Source of the DNA: Lunularia cruciata
Taxonomy: Eukaryota > Streptophyta > Marchantiopsida > Lunulariales > Lunulariaceae
Length of the DNA: 64,000 nt
Assembly (NCBI GenBank): GCA_948567375.1
Contig: OX419756.1
Location: 8,313,001 to 8,377,000, forward strand
Direction of reading: 5' to 3'
The position numbers and the translations under genes were made by a program. Shown here in pieces: positions 24,481 to 36,212 of the stretch (position 1 is the first letter of the stretch; the number at the start of each line of letters is the position of its first letter). The notes under the pieces are model-generated. The model ran no database searches and was not told the origin of the DNA. It worked only from the letters and a program-made list of their open reading frames with translations.

Positions 24481-25329
24481 ATGACATACGGGACCTACTT
24501 CTCATATGATTGTTTAGAAATTCTGAATCCATTGACCATACTTGCTTGTGAACAATCTCACACCATGTGTATTGTCTTTGTATCACCCAAAAGTCTCTTG
24601 GTATTCATCTTTGAGATAGCAAAAAATAAATATTTGCCATCAAGAACCAGCTCCAGAACTCTAGTGTAATATCTCCCTCTTGTTCAGAAAATGTTTCTCC
24701 CATCAACAAGGTGTCTAACTCCAAGAGATTTTCTGTTTTAGATTACATCAACCAGAAAAACATGAGATCACAAAAATCCATCTTGAGTATATGATAGAGG
24801 ACTGAAAGTTGAATCCAATGAGCCCTTTTCTGTTAAAAAACTAGTGTGAGAGACAAAAGATATGGACATTTGCAAATCCAGACCCCCTTATTTGTCGTAC
24901 CCTAATAGGAAAACTGGTTGCATGGTAGCTCGAGTTAATAATCCAAAGTGACTTGTTGTCGCATGTATATTTAGATGTGTGATGTCCGTCCAAGTTAATT
25001 GCCCGGACCGCTGCACTCCCATGGACACCTAAAGATACTCTTTCCGTCCTTGCTTAGAAGGCTAACGTACGTCGATACTGCCGGACATGAGCCATGTGAA
25101 GTGGCCTTCTGTCTTTGGTCGTAATCTTCTTGAGCCATGTGAAGTGGCTTTTGTCTTTGGTCGTAATCTTCCCGAAGTGTGCTCTACACCTCAAGTTTCT
25201 GGTATTACTTACAGGAACAGCAGTGTATGAAGCTGAAACAGGTGATGCGCTCAGCACCTCAACATGTTTCCTCGTCGCATACGGTCTCACCACGTTCTCA
25301 TCTTAAACAAATTGCTACCAGTTAGATTT
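24481..25329. other. Spacer with a short tandem repeat
   Basis: No gene is supported. The right end of the Harbinger element probably lies here but no terminal repeat was identified. The only clear structure is the 43-bp tandem repeat at 25089-25173. Confidence 0.45.
25089..25173. repeat. Two-unit 43-bp tandem repeat
   Basis: The block beginning GAGCCATGTGAAGTGGC and ending TTTGGTCGTAATCTTC occurs twice back to back, with small differences. Confidence 0.85.
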
Positions 25330-25669
25330 ACTTCGGCTTGATTGTGCGAAATAAAAATTTACAGAAATTGATGCTCCCAAGCTCTGATCGCCCTTCTCTG
25401 TTTCATGCCACACGATTGACACAATCTTGGTGGCTATCAGCTCAATCTCTTTCATTCTCATGTATCGATTTGAAGCATCCAGCCAGTCGTTGTGATCCCC
25501 ATATCCTACCACAAATGTACTTATGAGCGAGTATGATGTCAAGTACCTTTGCCAATCTGTATAGCCGATGGAAGCTGGCACCAATTGACTTGATAGATTT
25601 CAAGGATTGCCCGCATCTATTAACTTTCAGCTTAAGTTGGGTTGATCTCTCACTGATCGCCTGAGACAC
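25330..25669 (-). pseudogene. Possible helical-bundle (RPW8/MLKL-like) N-terminal fragment
   Basis: On the minus strand two overlapping frames join into a helix-rich sequence with spaced hydrophobics: QLKLKVNRCGQSLKSIKSIG, FHRLYRLAKVLDIILAHKYI, then HNDWLDASNRYMRMKEIELI and ATKIVSIVWHE. The layout resembles the four-helix N-terminal domains that precede kinase or NLR modules in plants. A frame change between the two parts is needed, and no kinase or NB-ARC region follows. This is a weak, pattern-based call. Confidence 0.3.
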
Positions 25670-25779
25670 TCACCACATGTGTCCATCAACAAAGCTTCAG
25701 ATCTTCACATCGAAGGAATAGAAGAAGTCTGCGAAGTCATCGAAGGAATAGAACAAGAGATGGTCTGCTGGAACTGATC

Positions 25780-26730
25780 TACAACTGTACCCTCACCATC
25801 TCATCGATCTGGACCATGGCCGATCTGTTTTCTCTTCAAGATTAACATCACAGAAAGCATAGATCTACTCTGATCTCATAGTATGTCCAGTCAAGATAAT
25901 TTCTACGTATAGCGTTGATAAACGATGATCTCGTAAACTGTTGCATCTATCGATCGATCGACAGACCTGCGATGATCTCTATCTATGTGATCGAGATGAT
26001 CATCTATCGCATCGATCTGTGATGATCTGCGACTATCAGGGAGATAATCTTATCTATCCGACAAGATAATCTAGATCGATGATATCGATCTAGTGTTCAT
26101 CACGATCTCATCAAGAATTGTGGTTCAGAAGATCTCTATCTATGGCATCGATCATGATGATCTAGTAAAATGTTGCTCCTATTACGGAATTGACATGTGT
26201 TCATTCTTCTGTTGCTAACAGACACATCTCACGACCAGTATTCATCCATCTATCGTATTATGTGACGATCGACACCATTGCATCTATCTGGATGCGATCA
26301 TCGATATCGAATGCATCTATGCCCTGGAAGATCTGCTCTGATGTTGGATCGACTTGATCTATCTCAACGATAAGTGACTATCTTTAGAACTGTTGCATCG
26401 AGATGATCTGCATCTATGGTTTCGATGGCAATACAGGAGCACTGTTTCTATATATCACGTGAATCCACGATCTCACATCCAGACAATCTCAATCTACTTG
26501 ATAAGCATCATCCATCCGACTGTCTTTTTGCTTGGATCAACGGATTGGTGTCATCCATCACTGCACAACTCATAGACTTCCACAGCGAGAAATCAGTATC
26601 GATCGCATCAATCATAGAACATAAAATCTTATGGATCTGTGATGAACTCACGGAGAGTTGAATTGAGATGATTGTTTCTATCGCATCGATCTGCAATGAT
26701 CTCGTGAAAAAGTCTGCATCGGGGTAAGTT
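25780..26730. repeat. GATC-dense diverged repeat region
   Basis: Variants of GCATCGATCTGTGATGATCT and GATCTCTATCTATG recur many times over about 950 bp, giving a very high density of GATC, ATCGAT and TCTATC words. No exact unit length could be read by eye, so this looks like an old satellite or minisatellite that has diverged. The short open frames inside it are products of the repeat. Confidence 0.55.
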
Positions 26731-26920
26731 TCTACCTAACACACCGAACTGTTATGCTCACAAATAGATGCATCGAGATACTCTGTGCTGCCGCACGTAT
26801 TGGCGATGATCTCAGAGGCAGATTTATCCAGATAACCTCTCTCTGTTGCAGACATATATGTTGATTTCAAATTGTACATAGTAACTATCTTCGATTTAGA
26901 ATGGTCTATTGTGTTGTGGC

Positions 26921-27413
26921 TCAACTCCAACTTCTGTAACAGACAAGTAACCAATTCCTGATGAGTTCACTGAAGCACTCTTTATCTACAATCATTGCCA
27001 CCAAACTACCACGACCATAAAGAACTCCATATTAGTTAAGGATCTGTATACAGACATGACTAACCTTCTCACTGTTCAGTTCAGTGTAATATCACATTTT
27101 GAGCGCAAACCAAGAAATGAGCAATAGCAGAAGTTCGATGAAAGATTTTTCTTCAATCCTTGAGCAAATCCAATATGACGAGTTTCTCTCAGGTCTAAAA
27201 CGAACAAAACAAAAGTCTTCTTTTGTTGAAGAATTTCTTGTCCATACTCGGGCAAAGCCAAATATGATAATCTATTCTCTAATCTGAAATATCACAATAT
27301 ACACAATCTCTCACAATATACAACCCTCAACTCCAACTTCTGTAACAGACAAGTAACCAATTCCTGATGAGTTCACTGAAGCACTCTTTATCTACAGTCA
27401 TTGACACCAAACT
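26921..27413. repeat. Pair of 87-bp direct repeats separated by 319 bp
   Basis: The block starting TCAACTCCAACTTCTGTAAC occupies 26921-27007 and again 27327-27413 with only two differences. The second copy abuts the retroelement tail that begins at 27414. The 319 bp between them hold a 61-codon frame without recognisable function. Confidence 0.9.
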
Positions 27414-27480
27414 CTCCCTTGTACGGCTTGATGGGGTCTTCCCATCCTTCGTGTTCTCTACGCGGTCGCCTTTTTCCAAT
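27414..27480 (+). mobile_element. Well-preserved retroelement 3' tail, no coding sequence
   Basis: The segment starts CTCCCTTGTACGGCTTGATG and ends with an ACGCGGTCGCC block and a T-run. It matches the tail of the copies at 493-552 and 42590-42650 nearly base for base, including the GATGGG/CCCATC stem. It begins exactly at the end of the 87-bp direct repeat. Confidence 0.85.
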
Positions 27481-27509
27481 TGTGTATAGTGTGTAAAAAG
27501 TAGTTCAAA

Positions 27510-27725
27510 TATCTCAGTCAGGTGCTGTAGGACGGATTCATGATCCTGTTGTTGAGACTTAGCCTATCCTATCTTTTATGTTTTATCCTTGTATGTTTTG
27601 ATGGGTCTTCTTATATTCTTGTTATCCTATGCGGTAGTCTACTGTTCATATCGGTCCTCTTATGTCTTATTCTTGTATAGATTTATGTGGTCTTCCCATC
27701 TTCTTGTTATTCTTCACTTACTACC
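27510..27725 (+). mobile_element. Two further diverged retroelement tails in tandem
   Basis: Positions 27510-27648 resemble the last coding part plus tail of the family: AGGTGCTGTAGGACGGATTC, then CTTGTATGTTTTGATGGGTC and CCTATGCGGTAG. Positions 27655-27725 carry a third, poorer tail (TTATGTGGTCTTCCCATCTT). With 27414-27480 this makes three tails in a row on one strand. Confidence 0.6.
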
Positions 27726-29960
27726 TACTCCTACTGCAGTAGTTACGTAGAATGTTGGAATTGTAACTCAGGTTAGAATCTGAAAGTAAGATTCTAACCT
27801 AGCGTGAAGTGTGGCTATGTGGTCTGTGGGGAAATTAGTCGGCTAGGAAACTTTGCTTTCGATTTAGTGGCTAAGTAAGTGAAATACACTTTGAGAAAAA
27901 ATAATAAGATGTGATGCTATTCGCATGGGAAAGCAAGACAGATGAGAAGATCGCATCAATCTTTACAAGGACAAAAACACAAAGATGAAATGGGTTAAGT
28001 CCAAGAATATTGGTACGGGAAATCTATCTATTGCACCTAGAATAATTAGGTGATATAAATCATCTGGGTTTCATAATATTGGAACATCTGAAAAAATATC
28101 ACTCATTGTTTTCCTATGGATGGTGCCCGTTCCCCTTTTTTCTTTTATTTGTCATATATTGCAGAATACTAGTGCTTTCTCCCTCTATGTTTAGTGAGTT
28201 CTGTAGTGGGCATATTTATTTTATTGGAGTTTTAGAGTTATGTCACTTCTCATCTTGCTGCAAACAGACAAGTACGCACAAAACAACGCTCTTAAGGTTG
28301 CCATAGGAGGCAGATAGTACTTCAAGCATGATCTAGGACGTCTATGATATCACCTTATTTCAAAGAATGTTATAGCTTCTTATGATAGTTAACTTGATTT
28401 TCTATGATAACTTTTGTGACTAATAAGTAATGTTTTGTTTTTAATTATGTGGCCATTCTAATTTCTTGTTTTTACTCTATAATTTCCAATTTGTTATGTC
28501 AAAAGTAACATCTGTTTCTACCTTAAAAGTCTAGGGTGGAAATTTACTGTAGAAAGAATAGTTACCTTGAATATCAAGCAAAAGAGTGTAGCTGTCCCTC
28601 TATTATCTACAACTATTCCCTCTATGGTTTCTATTAAATTGAGCAATCTATCACATTATCGGTCCATCTAATAGTAACTCTCCAAGAGGATTTAAATATC
28701 ATAATAATATTACGATCGTGAATGGTACTTATTCAGATGTCTCCCTTTCTTTTACAAAATTATAATAAAGATATGAAAATCAATTAAACACTCTGTTTTC
28801 ATCCTCTGATATAGTGCTAATAGATTCATTCATGTTTTGATTCACTAAAGTATATTTTATCATTATCTCTCGTCGAGAGAAACCGGTAGAGAATTTGTAT
28901 TAATAGACAACTCAATCTATCTTTTCATAATGAGAATTTATCTTTAACTTTGCATTTACTATCAATACATGCAATAAATAATAACAAAGAATCTTCTTTT
29001 GCATGTTGACTGTCCATGTTGTTGCATGTTGAGGGATAGTGCAAATATGTGCATTATACAAATATCTATCTTGATAATACCCACATATAAGATTGCTTCT
29101 TTATTTAATAAATAAAGTACTTTCAAATACCTACATTATAGAAAAGCAAAAAAATTTCTTTCTTAAAGTGGTTCCAAAAAGTTTTGTGTGAAGATATCAA
29201 TTTTTCAATGGATTTATATTATAAGCATTTTGAAAAGTAAACTTCTGTATTTGTAGCTTTTATCTGTATTTGATTATAGGATTGATAGAATTTAAAACTA
29301 TCTTGGTTCCATGAGGTTGCTTCTAATGTCAGTCTTTTTTTTCTTCTTTTTTTAACTTTACTGAAAGGAAATATTCTACTATCTTCATATTGGATAGTAT
29401 TTGTTTTATCTTTGGGACAATCTTATTACACAATATTATATATATAATACAATATATACACATTAATATATATATATTAATGTAGATAGGATTATTTGTT
29501 GTAATTAAGTTCTCATAATTAATAAATTAAAATTTGGAGAATAAAAAATTGAATGGTTATTAACTCACTCTTTATTTGACATCCATATGATTTTAATTTT
29601 AATGTTTACATTTTTTAGATCTTGTTGATTTCAACATCTTATATTTTGAAGCATGGTTTCATAATAAGAATTTTTTTATAGAAATAAAATTGGGTGATTG
29701 TAACTTCTATTACAGAAAGAAACCACGATAATTGAATTAAAAGATTAGTCTAATGATTTTTGTTATCTTATATAATCTATCTTTTATTTTATGATTTCAT
29801 TCAAAGTAGATTATTTATAATGGACAATCTAATTTGTTATTATTATAATAGAACATATAGAACATATAGAACATATGTTCATATTATATGTTTCTTATGT
29901 TCATATTATACAACATTATATATTATATGCTTCGGCATATTCTAGACATTTTAGGTATAT
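27726..29960. other. AT-rich stretch, no supported gene
   Basis: Nothing coding was recognised. A 22-bp perfect palindrome built on CATTAATATAT lies at 29461-29482. At 29849-29880 a 9-bp unit AGAACATAT is repeated three times and ends in the palindrome GAACATATGTTC. Confidence 0.5.
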
Positions 29961-30250
29961 TTTGCAGCATATTGTAAAATAGCGTGTGTCCATTGCTCTA
30001 CAAAGAGCATTTGCTAGTGCAATCCGTAGGAGAGCAATCACAATATATGATCTTTCTTTGAATGCTCTTGTTGTTTGTATACCATATTACTTGCATAGCT
30101 TAGATATCTCAGGCGTAATAGCGCAAATATCTCTTACCTTCCGGACACTAATATGCATTTTTATCATTTTGCTCCCTATATTTTCCTTGTATGGTATGAT
30201 GGGTCTTCTCATCATTCTTATTTTCACTTGCGGTTGCATTTTCTCTCTTT
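29961..30250 (+). mobile_element. 5'-truncated retroelement copy (C-terminus plus tail)
   Basis: The frame at 29986-30282 reads SIALQRAFASAIRRRAI and ends in a tail-like TTGTATGGTATGATGGGTC followed by CTTGCGGTTGCATTTTCTC. It corresponds to 290-545 of the first copy. It keeps CAA at the site where the first copy has TAG, which supports the view that the family frame continues past that point. Flanking duplication was not found. Confidence 0.75.
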
Positions 30251-31188
30251 CTACTATACAAATCCAAATGTTCTTCCTATAGAGTTTGGAACAAAGTATC
30301 CAACAAATAATTAACAAGAAAATCTAAGATATCTATCGGGGAGTAATATATAATGATTAAAGAAAAAATTCTTTACTAATGTTGAATTAGATTATCAAAT
30401 CCACAATAATTAATCAACAATTTGTAATGTGGTTTCTTTTTGATATTTAAGTATCTCTTTTTCATTTAATATTGATTTATTACGTCCGATAATAAGGTAC
30501 TGTCTTACCAACTATTGATAGTGAGCATTGAGTGAGGAGTTAATTCAAAGCATATTATTTTGATTGAAGGAAAGTGATCGAATTCATTTTACTATATTGT
30601 ATGAATATAAGAAGAAGTAATAGCAAATAATCTTAAGAAATTTATAAATATTTTTATTTTACAGTATCTTGATATATAATATTATTTTACTAATTCTTGT
30701 ACAAATACTTATTAGAAGTAGAAGGTTCTATAATTCAAAAATATATATCATCACTCTTTTACATTTAAATTAATCTATCATATAAGTGCAAATCCATATG
30801 TATGTGCAATTATATTTAATATCTCTTAGAATGCAAAGTAAGTTCTTAAACTTGGGAGCAGTCGAAATGCTTGGATTGTGATCAATATGATAGATTTAAT
30901 TACTATAAGTATAATTATAAAATGGGATTCTGTGAAAGGATAAAAGGAAAATTTCAGTCTATTCAATCTACTAGATTGATTTATTATAAGGGCTAGTTTG
31001 TGATTTTCAATTAAGTGTCTTATGTCATGATAAAGAGAATTACACTTTAATAAAAGTTTAGATATATCCCAATTCATTCCTAGCGTTAGGGGATTGATAC
31101 AACCCAAGTTTATCTTGATAGTAATACTTCCAAGTACTATGGAATGGTTTGTTATGCATTTGTTGGTTATCTCTTAACTAACATAGAA

Positions 31189-31191
<3 letters not shown>
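30251..31191. other. AT-rich stretch, nothing recognised
   Basis: Composition is very AT-rich with short A/T runs. No gene or repeat family was identified. Confidence 0.5.

Positions 31192-31243
<52 letters not shown>
31192..31243. repeat. (TA)n microsatellite
   Basis: An uninterrupted run of about 26 TA units. Confidence 0.98.
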
Positions 31244-31245
<2 letters not shown>

Positions 31246-31274
31246 GATAATTGAATAAACGATCATGATACCTT

Positions 31275-31410
31275 ATTTAGAGTCAATTTAGACTCTATTG
31301 GGGCTTAGCCCCATGTTACCTTTTTTGTTTTTCCCTTGTTTCGGCTTGATGGGGTTTTCCATCGTTCGTTTTTACTACGCGGTCGCTTTTCTTCGAATTT
31401 AGAGTCAATT
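31275..31410 (+). mobile_element. 108-bp retroelement tail insertion with 14-bp target-site duplication
   Basis: The insert at 31289-31396 starts at the end of the coding part (GACTCTATTGGGGCTTAGCC) and runs through the complete tail to GCGGTCGCTTTTC. It is flanked on both sides by ATTTAGAGTCAATT (31275-31288 and 31397-31410). A direct duplication of this length is the usual product of target-primed reverse transcription. The copy is extremely 5'-truncated but has both tail stem-loops, 31300-31312 and 31348-31363. It defines the 3' end of the family without poly-A. Confidence 0.92.
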
Positions 31411-34400
31411 AAAAAATACTTATAGATTTAAAGATACATAGAGATGGAAAATATTTGGGAAAAGTTCTGGTCCTATATTTAAAGTACATACTATATTGGA
31501 TTGATAATAAATTAATCACAGGATATATATTAAAAACCAACCAATAATCACAGGATATATATTAAAAAGTATAATCTACATAACATATTTTGTCACCGAG
31601 TATAGTTTATCCGTGAGGTTCTAAAACGAGAACTAGAGATTTTACTCTACTATATAAAATTTTACTCTTATATACAGAAAACTATATTTCAGTTTAATAT
31701 TAATTCTATAAATCCTAGTTAATTTTACCTTGAATTATCCTTTCTCATATATTTAGATCTTATTATTTTAATAAAATTATTAACGAATATGTCACACTAA
31801 TTTTTTCAAAGTTTCCAATTTCTGAAATGTATCTAACTAAATATTATGTACCCCTTGTGTCTACGTTCGAGTCCATTCACATGTGGCTACGTCCGTCATA
31901 CCGAAACTTAACGGGAGTGAAAATCTTCGTTTTGATCCGTACATGTTTTCAACGCTTTTTACCGGACGGAGAGGGAAAGCCATTTCACTTACCCTAGAGT
32001 ACGGAGGTTTTCACTTGCCCATAGTTCGCTCATCCTAGCCGAGTTGTTTGGTGATACTCAGGTGCGCATTCGGTGATACCGGTGTGCTGTATGCGCAGAG
32101 TGGAGCAAGACAGGTTTGCTCTTGGTCATTCATGTTGTTTCATTATCGCCTCACCGATGTGTTGGTGTGTTTGCTCTCAACCGTGAAATGACTTTTCCTG
32201 GAACGTGAGGCGCTGGTGCTCCAATACATGAATCTTAGGTAGTTGGGTATTTGTGGGAGAAATGGTTCTCAGTGAAAGAAAAATTCTCATATTTCGACTA
32301 CCTTGCTTCGTCTCCCTGTTTATGGGAATGCAGGCATTCTTGAGTTGAAGCATTGAAATTTTGTAGAGTATGTATGAATCTGTTTGATCTGTCAACCATT
32401 TGTCCCCCCTTTCTTGACAACCCAATGGCTGAGTATCCGACTAGCTGGGTGAGTGCACCCATTCTTGGAAGATTTTGTGACTACTCGGTGGATGGGGTTG
32501 AGCGCCATGTCCGATCACTAGTGAACGCATTGACGTCAAGATTGCGTTACTCATGACGGGTACTCGTATAGCAGGGTCTTCAGTATGCTGAAGTATCCCG
32601 ACCTTGAACAAGATCCAGGTCCTCTTCTGTTCATCCTCCAAGTCCAGCTAAGGTCTGGTTCGGGGGCCCAGATGATACTTGAGTGTCCGTTCTGGAGCGA
32701 TTGAAAGTTTTCAGACCGGAAGCGCATCGCTTCTTTCACTTTCGCTGCGCTCGTCGCATTAGGGCATCTCACTGCTTATGAGAAGATGTCCACTCAACAT
32801 GCAAGGACGGTTCCCAAGAGCTCCCAAGTAATGGACTTCAGAATTAAATGTTGAATCCTTAGTCGGTTGAGCATTTATTTTCTGGGATCGTGGTTTTTTC
32901 TTCTTTAGAGATCTCGATCTTGCTCGTTACCCAAAAGACCAAGGCTTGATCATGGTCATCGCCACCACTAGTTCCTGCCCCTGTCCCTTGAGACTAGGAC
33001 AGTGATCTCGACCACGACCATACCCAGAGCGATAACCGCAGACATGGCGAGAGGACTTAAAACCTAGACTTGGAATGCACCACCTACATTGCTGATCTGG
33101 GCACGGATGAGCTCGCTTTTCACTATGATCACAACTGTGGTCTTTGGCGTTTTCAATCAAGAAACCGTCGATACTCAAGTACTATGGTATCCTTAATCTT
33201 AATTTTGATTATCTCAGTACTATTATTTAAGCACTTTAAATTACGTCTTGGATGTCATTCTGCCGTTTAAGGAATGGTGCGTGCATTAGTAAAGATTCTG
33301 AGAGTTTTATCCAGGTAAAATGTCGTATCGATTTCCAGCACTCATCTACAATGTCGATGTCGTCGAAGAAGCGCCGCAGGATCTACTATTTTTATTGTTG
33401 AGACTGACTGCTGAGCCTCACCTCAAGCTGATCATAAGGTGAAATCGATGAACAGTGTCTAGATTTTAGAATCTGTAAGTTGTTAGTATACCATCCCATG
33501 GCGCAGGAACTTCAGTCATAACGTCTTGCAATTTGTAGTGATCACATTAATTTTCCGTGCGGCCTATCATCCAGGAAATACCAAGTGGATTACAGTCTCA
33601 GGATTGGCGGGTATGAATGGGTTTGATCACAAGTTCCTTCCTTGTCAGCTGAATAGACGAGGGTAAGCTAAGGAAGTATGAATGATTGGTCTATCCAAAG
33701 CGGTTGTCTTCATCAAACGAGGCAAACGGCGAACTTTAATGACGTTTCGTGCTAGCATCCTAGCAAGTCATATCAACTCATCCTCACATTTTATGTTAGC
33801 TACCCTTCGTTGAGGATGCTACCAGAAATGGTTATAGAGATTCTGCTGAAGGTTGGCACGTCTGAAACCACTTGCGTGGAAGTTTCAGTGGTGGAGATCC
33901 GATGCAGATTAACCGGAAAGTGGAGCTGACTAGGAAGAACGATGGTCTCTGGGCATGTAGATAGCGAGAGAATGCAGCATACTCTAGTCTTGTTGATGCG
34001 TATAATGCCTTCGTTACCGACAAAGATTGGTTATAGTCCTTGGATTTAGTTCAGGTGAAATCAACGAGAATATAATTTCGACAGTGCACGGAAACTCCTG
34101 CGACCTCTACACCTGCTTCGTGGTGCAAGAGTTACGGTACTACAGAGAAGGTATGAGGTCAGACTCTACGCTTCACCGGATCAAGTGGACTCATAGGGTT
34201 TTGCCTTATACATTGCACGATGATTTGATAGTCTACAGCAAAGCCTATACTCCGACGTCCCATGAATGCGTTCCACTGGTCTCCCTCCGGGATCTGTCTA
34301 GAAACAGAAACACGCATGGGGATAAATTTTAGTCGATGATTTATCAACATCATCTAGGCACATCTTTAACACGGCCCCTCAAATTCCTAAAGTGATCACG

Positions 34401-36212
34401 CTACTGGAGCTAGAAAAGCCAGACTAGACAGACCAATACATGCCGTGATGAACATATGTCTACATGATGTTGATAATCCATTGAATGAATTTTCCCCCAT
34501 GACTTGAATCTGTTCCTAAGCTCAGGAATGGCGAACTTGGATTTGCATCGAATCTCAGGATCTGACTACAGGATGGGCAGGCAGGGGCACGCGGATGTTC
34601 TAGATATATCCAGTGTTGCCATTTCAGTTTCATTTTCATGTCTGTGTGGCATTTCAGTTCTTCTGTCCAAGGCTATTTTGGGTAACCCTCTTGAAACTTT
34701 CCTGCTAATTAAGTCATATTCTGCAGGAAAGGGAGCGGACTCGATATGCAGCTAGGTAACTTTGAGCTTGCTGATGCTACCTCACCAAAACATTGATTTA
34801 CGCCCTGATGATGTTATAGTACGCCCTCTCTTTGAGTTCCTAAAGATATGTGTGCCGTTGTCCTGTCATTAGCTACTGCAAAGCACATCTTGCTACACTG
34901 CAAGTAAATAAAGTTCGCATCCTCTCTCAACTGTACCCTTCAATAGGAAGTGCCTCTATTTCTGGACCCCCTATTCCTTCGGGGCAGTGACTGAAAGAAG
35001 GAATCAGGAGATACTCCAGGCATTTCCCACACAATCTTGGCTAGGGATTTTTGGGCAGTGTAGATCCTTAAGGTATATAGATGCCTGTAAGGCATCTCTC
35101 CAGGATGTAGCTAGTTATAGGCACAGGCGCTCTCTGTTAATAAGTGTTTCACGGTTTTCTGCATTAATAAGCATAAATAAATGGGTTTGGTTACTGTCTT
35201 AGCATAAGTTTTGGCCACATGCCGTATTCGACGAGATTCAACCATTTTTCAGTTCGCTCCAGTAATAACTCGGATTTACATCTTCGAGCTGGGATTCTAC
35301 ATTTTCAAGAAGGAGAAGCAGTACACGCAGTTTTATGATATGGGTTTGACAAATAGATTGCTTGGTTGGAGCTCCTGGCCTCTCAATTCGAAAGCAATAT
35401 AGAACAGAGTGCTCCTGGCCTCTCAATTCGAAAGCAATATAGAACAGAGTGTAGTGCGGTTCATCGAAAATATAAACAGAAGCGTAAAATCTCAAGATTC
35501 GATTGTTTATCTGCCGTGTCCGCTTTGTGTGCTTCAACTCTGAACTGCCCTGGGCACTTCATGTGGAGACCGAAGTTCGAAGTACCAATTCTGGCTAAAA
35601 TGTCTCGGGTCGCTTATAGCCTCTACCTATAACGGGTCTACTTATGCTCTCCTCCACTCTCAATCAAACAGTGTTCCAGAAATTGGGAATCTGTCTCCTA
35701 TCCACATACCGGTGACGAAAGCGGTATCTAGTTTATTGTACTGAAGATTTCATACTTCTTGGACTAATACCAATTATACTACTCGTGCATGGGAAAGGAT
35801 AGTTGTAACCGTCATTTTTCTTCAATGTCATCCAAGAGTTTATCGGTACGAGTTCTCTCGCTGCATAAAGCGTTATTTGACGCAGAGGTGTCGGTACTGC
35901 CACGCAAAGGCGGAAAAGATGCAACGAATGGGCTGCAGCTACGTGTTGAGGCCTCATGTCAGCTGCATGTCGACTGTTTGTCTTTTCTGTCCCGCAAGCC
36001 ATTTCTCGACATGTTTACACTCCAGTTCTTCCTTGAACTCAATAACCTCATCTGGTAGCGAGCAAGGTGCAATTGCAAGGGTAGAACAAAAAGCAAGCTC
36101 TTGGCTGCTCATTATGTGAAATCGCGCGGTCAAAGCTGTGGATATTACATCCTGAGTGACCTGCCTAGAATTCCTGTGTTGAAATCGAGGAACTTTTGTG
36201 ATAGCTAGGGCG
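31411..36212. other. Higher-GC stretch, no supported gene
   Basis: Several frames of 60-100 codons occur (for example 34027-34332 and 34504-34755 on plus) but none shows a family motif, and I could not join them into a credible exon chain. Unrecognised exons may be present. The one clear repeat is the 40-bp tandem duplication at 35371-35450. Confidence 0.4.
35371..35450. repeat. Perfect 40-bp tandem duplication
   Basis: The unit starting GCTCCTGGCCTCTCAATTCG and ending AGAACAGAGT is present twice with no difference. This indicates a recent event or strong homogenisation. Confidence 0.97.

Noticed and set aside
21950-25000. Terminal inverted repeats and TTA/TAA duplication for the Harbinger element
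   Set aside because: Searched for by eye on both sides and not found, so the element's borders were not called.
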